A DNA stretch of 62,500 bases. Source: Monocercomonoides exilis. Its lineage: Eukaryota > Preaxostyla > Oxymonadida > Polymastigidae. Shown here piece by piece: positions 53,534 through 62,500 of this stretch (position 1 is its first letter; each line of letters opens with the position of its first letter). The stretch lies in assembly GCA_001643675.2 (NCBI GenBank), contig LSRY02000053.1:220001-282500 (forward strand), read 5' to 3'. The notes under the pieces were generated by a model, which was given only the letters and a program-made list of their open reading frames with translations, ran no database searches and was not told the origin of the DNA. Position numbers and translations under genes: made by a program.

Positions 53534-54866
53534 AAAGCGAGAGATGATGAACCCTCTTCTGGTCACATCAATTACACTTTTGTCACTCACATCTATTAAT
53601 AGCGAATCTGCTTCCGCCTCTTCGTCTTCGTCTTCGTCTTCGTCTTCGTCTTCGTCTTCGTCTTTATTTCTGTGCTATTTTTGATTGTTGTAGTGTCGCA
53701 GGAACTGTAGAGAGCATTTCTGAGTTCAGAAAATGAGCGGGATGAGACATCATTATGTTTTCAGCCTCTGTCACTGAGGTCTCCTCTGCTTGAATATCAT
53801 TTTTTATTAGAGAATGAAGCATTTTGCTCGATGAATCTATTGGTGTTTGCGTGCAGTGGATGCTGTTCATCAAAAGAGAGTTTGAATTTGTTTTGGAGGA
53901 GACGAGGCAGACGAGGCAGACGAGGAAGACGAGGAAGAAGAGGAAGACGAGACATAGGAAGGAGTAGAAAAGCATAAATGGAGACAATTTTGAAGAGAGA
54001 TTTGGGAGAGTGAAGCAGAAACATGAACAAGAGAAGATTTTTGGTGAAACTGCGGAAATAGTTAGGATAATTACATTATCTGTTGTATTTTCGGAGGCTT
54101 CTGAAAGATTTGAGAGGAAAACGGGAGAGGGAGAAGGAGGGCATGCTGCAGAAGAGGAAGGGATGGATTGAATAAGGTGAAAAGAGAAGAGAGGGTTGCG
54201 AGATTGAAATTGGGGAAATGAGGGAATAACGGAAGATGTCGAAGAAGAATCTCGATTTGATAAGTTGAAAAAGATGCTGCAAAATTTATGCATATTTTGA
54301 ATGTGTGCAATATCATCCTTTCTTTCTTTCATCTTTTCTTTCTTTCTTCATTTTTTTAATTTTTTGAAATCTCATCAATTTATTTTTTCTAATAGCAATA
54401 TATTTTCTTATTTTCATTAAATTTTTCAGGTATCATGATTATCGCTGGGATACTCAATGCGAATGCAAGTGCATGCATAGCAGAAAGATTGCAGAAGGAG
54501 ACGAATGAAGGGTATATGGATGAATGAACAAGAGGAAATAAACGAAATTGATCGAAGAGGATGGATTTGAAGATCTTTGTAGCGATTTGAAAAGAAGGCG
54601 ATGTGATAAAAGAAAAATCAGAAAATTGTAGAAATGGTTGAAGAAGATATTTGACAAGAATTTGAGGAGAAAAAGAGGAAGAGGCGAAAGGTGAAGCGGA
54701 AGATTTCAAAAAGAAAATGGTACAGAGTTTTTCATATTTCATATTATATTTTTTAGATTTTTTATACACATATATTTTATTTATTTATTTATTTATTTAT
54801 TTTTTTTTGTATTTTTGAATTTTTTCTTCATTTTTCTTTCTTTATTTATTCGTAATAGGGGCTTTT
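53534..54866. other. Intergenic / uncertain region
   Basis: Contains a (TCTTCG)n array at about 53617-53663 and a GACGAGGCA/GACGAGGAA minisatellite near 53905-53955. A minus-strand open stretch 54332-53664 (222 residues, Ser-rich with one strongly hydrophobic segment FYSFLCLVFLFFLVFLVCLV) crosses the minisatellite. The hydrophobic segment is encoded by the repeat itself, so I do not call it a gene. The stretch 54435-54527 on the plus strand starts MIIAGILNANASACIA, which is signal-peptide-like, and may be the vestigial start of beta-helix copy C. Confidence 0.35.
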
Positions 54867-56942
54867 GTGCGAACATTCAAAATCGATGAAAGAAAAAGGA
54901 TTTTTGAAAACAAGCAGAAGATTGCAACAGAAGAAAAAGGGATATGGGGAAAGCAGACGATGAAGAAGGGGCAGAAGAGATGGGAAAAGGTATGCGACCA
55001 TGTTGAGGCATTTGGCAACACGGCTCCAAGAGCAAGGAGAAGAGAAGGAGGCAAAGAAGGAAGTGTTTCGAAGTGCGAATATCTTATCTCATCTCCAACC
55101 GCATTTCTTTCATCTCCCTCTTTTCCTCTTGTTTCACTCTCCAACCACTTTTTTCAATATCTCAACAACATCTACAGATTGCTCATTCCCAGCCACTTCC
55201 TTATGCCAAACCACATGCTTGATGAATAGCTGCTCATTCCCATCAGTCTGTGATGCATATGATGGCTGGATTGTTCATTCCCTCAACAACCCCTTGGTCT
55301 CTTTGACTGCCTCTAATGCCTCATTTGTCAGATGTTGCAGGACAAGGAATGTTGTATGTGAGGGAAATGCAGATAGAAAGTTGACTCCAGGGAGACAAAA
55401 TACAACGTATAATGGAGCAAATTCATTCATTTGGTGTGAATGGAACGGATCGAAGACGACTGGAGAAAGTGATTCTGTTTCAGACGGGATATCGAGTGGA
55501 GGGGCCATCTGCATGTACAGCCAGTCGTTGGCATCAGTATCTGTTTCTCATTGCGTGTTTAATGGATGCATTGCATACAGCCGGGGTGGGGGAATAATGT
55601 GCTATAATATAAAATCTGTTGAGGTTGTGAACAATTCTTTCAATTCATGCACCGCGCAAAACCAATATGGAGGAGGAATGTATGTTCATACCATTTTGAC
55701 GTGTGTTCGGATCAGCGGATGTGATTTCCAGGATTGCAAAGCAAGTTATTATGGAGGAGGACTTCTTCTTGAAAATTTTCAGGTTTCAGGAGCTGATTGC
55801 ATTCCAACAGAAAGTGGAGGAGGGGAGAGTGCGTGTGTGTTTGACTGCAGTTTCACATCATGTTCACTTACAAGCACAGGCGGCGGAGGCATGTTTTGTA
55901 AAACTGTTCCTGCTACACAATTCAAAATGAGGAGCATTCAGTTTCTTTCATGCACCGCATCAACAAAAGGAGGCGGATTGTTCTTTTCTCCATGGAAAGA
56001 AGTATTGCCAAGTGACAAACTGTATTGCTTTTTCCTTTTCTTTCACAACTGCAGTTGTTCCAGTAATCCTTCGTTTGGAGATGACCTGTACTATGAAGAT
56101 TATTACAGCCTCTATTTGAACTCAGATTGTCCGTTCAAAGAAAGCTACACAACAAATACAGATGAGAAGAGAAAGTGTTATGCATATGATTATACTGGGA
56201 GCAGCTGGTCATATCAGCACACAGAAAAGAAGGAGTGGCTGAAGGGTTGGACAAAGGTTCTGTTTGTGGGGGTAAATGGAAGCGACTCGAGTGGGCTGTG
56301 TGGAATGGGCGAGTCGGCTCCATGCCAGACGGTGGGACACGCAGTGGAGACGGGCTTGGAAGAGCTGAGCTCATCAGTCACGCTGATGGAAGGGAATCAC
56401 ACGAGCGAGGCAACAACGATTGAGATTGGGACAAAGGAGATTTCAATCATTGGGAAAGGAAGGGAAACATGTTCGATTGGAACAGGGACACTTTCATCGG
56501 TAGGAACGCTGTTCAGCGTGACGACAGGCCATCTTGGAATGAGTCACTTGAAGGTTGATTGTAACTCATAAGTAGAAACTTCACCGAGCGTGGTTGCGGT
56601 GTCAGATGGGAGTGGGTCACTCTCGTTGGAGAATGTTGTAATCACCACGAACAAAACAGGAGACTTGTGATATCATCGTCAGTGTTTGTGGTTGCGTTGT
56701 CACAGCTGTCGATGGTTGGTGTGAAGATCATAAATATGAATGTGTCAGAACCATTGTTCTTTGAGCCGGTTCTATTGATCTTCATCTTTTTCATTGTCCT
56801 CATCGTTTTCCTCTTTTTCATACTCCCAAAATCCAAAGATCCATTCCAAATCATCAGCAGAAAGAAAGCAGAGTTTGAAGCAACAGTGGACGTTGCTTCG
56901 GCAGACATCCAGTCTCTTCGTCATTCATGCCTTTTCAACTAA
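54867..56942 (+). pseudogene. Broken, chimeric beta-helix copy C
   Basis: Closely related to the N-terminal half of receptor B (about 42460-44165). Shared landmarks are DAYDGWIVHSLNNP, GANSFIWCEWNGS, DGISSGGAI, YYGGGLLLENF, QHTEKKEWLKG and CGMGESAPCQTVGHAV. Lesions: a frame change near 55150, a TAA at 56569-56571 where B reads on, and a second frame change near 56668. After the shared block ending SEPLFFEP, homology stops abruptly. A hydrophobic run VLLIFIFFIVLIVFLFFILP and a 40-residue end follow, finishing at TAA 56940-56942. The remaining two thirds of B (two CG..PC modules, juxtamembrane motif, pseudokinase) are missing. The central 480-codon open block could still be transcribed, but a secreted product is unlikely without a signal peptide. 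Confidence 0.8.
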
Positions 56943-56974
56943 TAAAACAGAACATCTGATTTTCTATTAAGAGC

Positions 56975-57285
56975 AAGAGTGGAAAAGAGTGGATCTTTTG
57001 GAGGATAAGAGAGAAGAGGAGAAGGTTTCATAAGAAGAAGAAGAGGAAGAGGAAGAGGAATGGAAAAAGGAGGCCAAAGCTGACAAGAAAGAAATCGAGC
57101 CTGCATTGGATTATGAATTATTTGTGTCTGCAGGAATAGCGTTGATCAAACAGAAGATGAAGTTAAGTGAAGCAGAATATGAGCAGGCGAATGAACGCAT
57201 CGAAAAGACAGTCACCGTTAAAGATGGCATTGAACGAAGGAGAAAAGAGGAAGAGGAAGAGGAAGAGGAAAAAAGCGAAAATTAG
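56975..57285 (+). pseudogene. Relic of an acidic coiled-coil tail
   Basis: One frame reads WKRVDLLEDKREEEKVS, a stop, then a Glu run, WKKEAKADKKEIEPALDYEL, FVSAGIALIKQKMKLSEAEY, EQANERIEKTVTVKDGIERR, and another Glu run ending at TAG 57283-57285. The composition and heptad-like spacing suggest a former protein tail, perhaps the cytoplasmic end of a beta-helix protein, but receptors A and B have no match. One internal stop and no start. Confidence 0.4.
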
Positions 57286-58583
57286 AAGTCAAGGAAGAAG
57301 GATATGATAATAACGATGAATCATATCCATCGTTGTTGCATTTTGAATGCAACAAAAGAGGTAACATTTTCTGAGTATCTGAAGAAGCTTCCTTTTCTCA
57401 ATTAAGTGAAAGCAAAAACAAAAGATAAGAAACATACGATCTTCTTCTCTTCGTCTCCAACACCAATTGAAATGAGGGGAACATTAGCAAAAGTATCAAA
57501 ATAAAAACAATCATTTCTTTCTTCATCATCAAAAAAGATCGAAGATGGAAAAAGGAACGGAAGTGACAATGATGAAGTGGGTGAAGAAACATTTGTGAAT
57601 TGTCCAGTAAGAGGATGCACGTCTCAGGAGATAGTTTTTCTGTTTGCACAAGTTGTGGACGCTTTTTGTGCTGAAAGAAGCCCTGGGAATTCTATAAAAC
57701 AACGATAATCCTGAAGACAGCTGCAGGCTGTGCTCTTCATGTGGAAAAAATGGATGCTGCACCCAAAATCACTTTATCAGTTAGACCTTATGCTTGCAAT
57801 CTTCATATCCCTGATTTCACACGACCACTTACATAGCCGTTTGCAGATCTAGTAATGCGTAATAGTCAGATAGTCCAAGAACAAACCTTCAAATAACTTC
57901 CAGTATATTTCAAAAAGAAAATGGAGAAAAATACTTTTGCATTGAGATTTCTTTCTGCAGACGCTATTTGCGTTTATATTTCAAGAGAGGTGAACAAATA
58001 CTTCGTGAGTATTTGGCTCGTTTTCCTTATCCTGGTTCCGTTCGAAACAGATATTAGAAAATTCCTCTTTTCAATAATCGCGTTCTTCCTCCTTCAAGCA
58101 GTGCATATGCCTTTTTTTTGAAATATCACAGTTTCATGTATTTCACTCAAAAATTTCTCATCCTCCTATTCTCCTTTTTTTCATCAGCCTTTTTTGGATA
58201 GAGTGTTTTCAAAAAGTGATTCAAGAGAATGAACTTTTTTATCCACTGTTCCCGTGAAGTGTTGTGTGAAATCATCCTTTCATATCAAAAACAACTACAA
58301 TTACTTCTCCAGCTACTGATTTCATTAATCCTTCTGAAAGAACAAATATTCATTTACGTTCATTGTTATTGAATAACAATGATTCCATGTTGATCAATAA
58401 TTGTCTAAATCAGAAAAATGCATTTCAATTGTACTGCTTCCTCAGTTGGATGCGAAAATAAAATTTTATAAAATTTTCAAAGCAGAATTTGTTTTAATTA
58501 ATTTAAAGAGGATATTTATTCATTATTTTTTTGCTTTTCTTATAAGAAAAAAATCTTTCACCCATAAGAAGGTTGCAATTATT
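57286..58583. other. Intergenic with possible relic
   Basis: Mostly unassigned. Around 57620-57790 several frames give interrupted helical peptides (for example EIVFLFAQVVDAFCAERSPG, then stops), suggesting an old gene remnant. The last 400 bp are AT-rich and should include the USP promoter. No RNA gene or repeat recognised. Confidence 0.35.
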
Positions 58584-61500
58584 ATGAATTTTTCAACATC
58601 AAATCTTCAACGATCAACTCTTCATTCAAGAGCAGATGTTTTGTGGGCAGAGGTTGAGCGCATTGGGGGAAAGGACAAGGTGGAACTGTTGCTTTATATC
58701 CTCACAAGCTACCGGCGCGCAGCATCCTTTGCGGAAGAAGTAAAAAAGAGGTTAAATGGTGTGGTTCTTTATTTTTTGATTTTTGAGTTATGTGAAAATT
58801 CATTTATATGTACTTTAATAATGATTTGAAAAATGTATATATGATGCAAAAATGAAAATAGGAGAGTATCATGAACTTCTTGAAGAGCTAGCAACAGCCT
58901 ACAATAACGCACCAGTTCACACTCAAACGACAATGTTACAAGCCTTATCAAAACATCACAATTGCGATCGTTTACTTTTCTTTGGGTTTGACGTGACCCA
59001 AGGAAAAATAAATCATGCAAAGCAAACGAGAAAAAAAAACCAAGATGAAATAAAAATCCCCATTCCTCCAAAAATTCCTTCACGTAGAAAAGGTATTTGG
59101 TTTTTACACATTTCTTTTCAATGATCGTGTTTGATTTTTATTTTCTAAAGGCTTGAGTTATTCAGACTGGTGCGTGGGGAATGAATGGATGAAAAATCAT
59201 TCATCAGAAATTTCGTCATCAATTACGAAAAAGAAAAAGCAAAAATATGAAAAATATGAAGAGAGCTTGGACGAAGAAATTTGGAATAAAGAAATTAAGA
59301 TAAAGCCGGAACCCAATTTGAAACCAAAATTGCATATTAACATTACGAAATCGGAAATAGATCATCATGTCACTCACATTAAAGATAATAAACTACATCA
59401 ACATGTTAACTCAAATACTGATCAGTCAAAAAATGTCAACAGAAAAACCTTAACATCCAGCAATTTGTCTGTCAAGAACCTCAATATTGATGATGGAAAT
59501 CTTCTTCTTGCTCCTCCTTCGCCCACACTTGTGAAGCCTCATGAACTTCGATATTTTGAAGAAAAGAATTCAGAATTTCAAAATGCTAAAACATTAAAAA
59601 TCAAAAAATTAGATCATTCAATAAGCACGAATTCTTCAAGTTCAATATTAATGCTTCATCACGATGTTCAAAAAGAAAGATATTTCAATCCTGCATCAAC
59701 GTCTCCATTCGTTTCACCAATTCTTCTTCAAAAGGTCACGAAAAACACTGAATCATTACAAGAAAATAAAACCTGTTCTCGGAGTGAAACGTGTTTTAAT
59801 TTAACGAACTCAAATATCAGCATAGAAGACAAAGAAACAAAAGAAAGGAACGAAAACGATGAAATAAAAACCGATAAATCAATTGCAATCAATGAGCAAG
59901 CAATTGCTAAAAGTGATTGTTACTTAACTAAAAGGTTGGGGCTTAGAAATTTAGGGAATACTTGTTATCTTTCATCTATTCTTCAATGTTTATCAACTGT
60001 AATGCATACCGGTATTAAAAAGGAATATGAAAACGAGAGAAATGGAATTTCTGAGGAGTTGATAAACGTTTGCAATGAGCTCATCTGCAATCACTCACCT
60101 ATTTCATCTTGGACATCAGAATTAATTGATAAGTGGGACATTTCGTTTTCGCGAGGCAAAAGACAGCAGCAAAATGTTTGTGAAGCATTTAATCATTTAA
60201 TGGAAATGCTTTTGAAAGACAATTTGGTTGACAAACAATGGACGAGCGTAGATGGGTCAGTTCACAAGAAATGTTTGAAATGCGGCACTTTGTCGTCAAG
60301 CAATTTAGGTTTTTCTAATTATGTTATTATCAACGATGCTTCAATTTACACAGGATTCATCAAATTTTTTTCAAAAGAAAAAATGAGGCACCCAAATAGA
60401 GTGTTCTGTGAAACATGTCAGGAAAAGTGTGAATTTCAAAAATGGAATGTCATATCAAAATTTCCGAAACTATTAGGGATATCTCACGAATACAATCATT
60501 CTCCTAACGTCATTCCTCCAATGATGATAATTTTTGATTCAGATGAAAATAACTGTCAAACAATTCACAAGTCATGTACCGAACATTTTCCAAGAATCAA
60601 TCCTTCAGCAAAATCAATGCAAAATGCATGTTATAAGTTTATGGGACAAATTCTTTTCAAAAGAATTGACCAAAACCATGGCCACTACATATCATTTGTT
60701 CTTTCAAAGGATGGATCAAAAGATTACTGGACCATCTGTAATGATGCATGCACTCGAACTTTGAGAAAGGAAGAATATGATTCAAGTTGGAAATTATTGT
60801 TCAAACAAGGATACAGACCATCATTTTCATTTTATTTGATTGAAGAATCTTCCACTTTCTTAAAAAATTTATCCAAAGGAGGAAATGATGAAATATCTCC
60901 AATTCCGTTAACACAATCAATTGATTCTACATCTCAACTATTCGTAACTCAACAAACAATTTCTTCCAATTATCCAAATAATAAACCAAAAAACAGTAAC
61001 TCTTCAAACATTTCGTATTCATCATCATTATCAATTCAATCTTCATTTCAACCTATTAGAAATCTCCATCTCTCAACAACTGATAAAGACGGGAAATCGA
61101 CAAATTCATTATTCTTTGATCATAATCCAAATCCTTTCAATTCATCTGTTTCTTTTTTATCAAATACAGGAAAATATTCATTATCCTCACATGCATCATT
61201 TTCACCTCCTGCAAATTTCACTTCAACTTTGTCAACTTCACCTTCTCAAAAGCTTAATTCCAACAACAATCAGATTTTCACCTCTATTCATTCAGTTGGA
61301 AATTCATTGGAATTCAAGTCAATTTTGAAAGACAAAACAAAAAGGGATTCAAAAACAACAAATGAAATCGAAGATGATAACAAAAGTGTTGTTGACCTGT
61401 TTAATAAAGAAATCATTTCACCTTCCACTATTCATTCAATCAGTCCACACATGTCAAACAATGTTCAGACGCAGAATAACACTTCAACAAAAAGAAATAC

Positions 61501-62500
61501 TTCTTCAAAATCACCTCACTTTTATCTTTCACCAAAAGCTCAAAATGCTGAGATCTTTCCATTTCACCATTCGTTGCCATCATTTGAAAGCTCATCGAAT
61601 ATCCTTTTTCACTCAAATATTTCAGACAACATAAATTCACATCACACAACTCATTCGTTTTGTTCGAGGAAACCGTTATGTTCTTCCCTTGCATCATTTT
61701 CAAATGAAAACAATAATTCTTCAAAACCAGAACTTAACAAATCAATTCACTTAACGCATCATAATAATGATAAAGCAATAAACTCTTTGTCATCTTCATT
61801 TAATAATCAGAAATCCTCAACTCTTGACTTCTCTTCCTCTCTTAATTCTACACCAAATTCTTCATCAAAACTCTTTAATATCTCATCTGTTTCAAAAGGA
61901 GCTCAATTATCATCAATCAATAGTAACTCCTTGTCATCTGCTTCTTTAAATTCATCTTCGACTTTTCTTCAACAGAGTTTGTTTTCCAAATCAACGCATA
62001 TCCCTCTTATTTTTTCTCCTTTTGAAAAACGGCTGATTTTTCAAACGAAGAAAGAGCTATGGAAACACTTTGTTGAAGAAACAAACATTAAACTGTCTTT
62101 ATCTTATTTTTACAAACTCGCAAAAAACTTCATCAAAGCAAAAAGAAGGACAGATTTATGTGGATATTGTCAGCAATTGGAGAAAATGGAAAAAAGGCTG
62201 ATGTCATCTTCCCACCAAAGAATACCATCGAAAAGTGAAATAAAAACAATAGAAGCCTTGAAAAAGCATCAATTATTCGCACAATGGCAAAGGCAATATT
62301 TCAATGAAAGTGTTCGAAATATTAAAGAAGGAGAAATAGTCTGCGTATTCGATTTTAAGGAAAAATGGAGAATTCCAATTCGTCAAAATCAACTTCAACA
62401 GGAATTTTTTAATCATCAGCAAATTTCTCAATTCTCAGTAATCACCTTCCAACTTATCAACAACATTATATCCAAAAAAACATTCAATTTTTTTTCAACT
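58584..62500 (+). CDS. Ubiquitin-specific protease (USP) with transposon-type C-terminal domain, partial at window end
   Basis: Exons 58584-58758, 58862-59092 and 59151 to the window end, with introns of 103 and 58 bp (both phase 1). They read 1,252 residues without a stop, so the 3' end is missing. The USP catalytic domain begins at about 395. Its Cys box is LGLRNLGNTCYLSSILQCLS with nucleophile C407. CxxC pairs occur in KKCLKCGT and FCETCQEKC. The His box is QNHGHYISFV with H647, and N666/D667 lie in WTICNDACT. It should remove ubiquitin from proteins. A 390-residue Ser/Asn-rich linker follows. From about 1085, a separate domain reads RLIFQTKKELWKHFVEET, AKRRTDLCGYCQQLEK (C1139), and VCVFDFKEKWRIP (D1203). 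This resembles proteins coded by protist transposon-like elements, from memory only. The start rests on the helical N-terminus (ADVLWAEVERIGGKDKVELL) running straight into intron 1. Confidence 0.85.

Noticed and set aside
53664-54332. 222-codon minus-strand frame with a transmembrane-like segment
   Set aside because: The hydrophobic stretch is encoded by a GACGAGGCA-type minisatellite and no family similarity is apparent; kept only as a note in the intergenic entry.

Overview
This is a 62.5 kb piece of an AT-rich, intron-bearing protist nuclear genome. The best guess is an oxymonad (Preaxostyla) close to Monocercomonoides. That call is inference from memory of the families present: very large cysteine/glycine-rich beta-helix (Pmp/pectin-lyase-like) surface proteins, one with a degenerate kinase tail; a repeated helical family of the kind multiplied in those genomes; many short spliceosomal introns; and the standard code (TAA, TAG and TGA all end genes, with no in-frame TAR codons in conserved domains). 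No prokaryotic features, rRNA, tRNA or CRISPR arrays were recognised.

Layout. 1-474 (-): 5' end of a protein kinase. 1595-9792 (+): four-exon beta-helix membrane protein (A). 9793-13737: convergent intergenic DNA rich in microsatellites and dispersed repeats. 13738-17247 (-): UFD1-domain plus zinc-finger protein. 17485-26433 (+): cyclic-nucleotide phosphodiesterase with a roughly 2,370-residue Ser/Glu low-complexity extension, five exons. 26797-28856 (+): five-exon multi-pass membrane protein. 29636-31022 (-): two-exon helical family member. 31598-34332 (-): IFRD-family protein. 34740-35998 (+): decayed copy of the helical family. 36539-38752 (+): cytosolic HSP90. 38916-39916: foldback transposable element with TA target duplication. 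41798-48745 (+): intronless beta-helix receptor with pseudokinase tail (B). 50317-50806 (+): third, badly decayed helical-family copy. 52667-53533 (+): Ser/Gln-rich orphan. 54867-56942 (+): broken, chimeric beta-helix copy (C). 58584 to window end (+): ubiquitin-specific protease whose C terminus carries an apparent transposon-type domain.

How it fits together. Housekeeping genes for protein quality control (HSP90, UFD1-like, USP), ribosome or translation control (IFRD; perhaps the eIF2alpha-kinase-like kinase) and signalling (PDE) are interspersed with a fast-evolving surface-protein family and a lineage-type helical family. Both families show intact and decaying copies, pointing to birth-and-death turnover. 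Sixteen introns were placed by frame and acceptor logic; most are 38-171 bp, and nearly all 5' splice sites read GTNT. Gene models are by eye; no alignment, HMM or transcript evidence was available.
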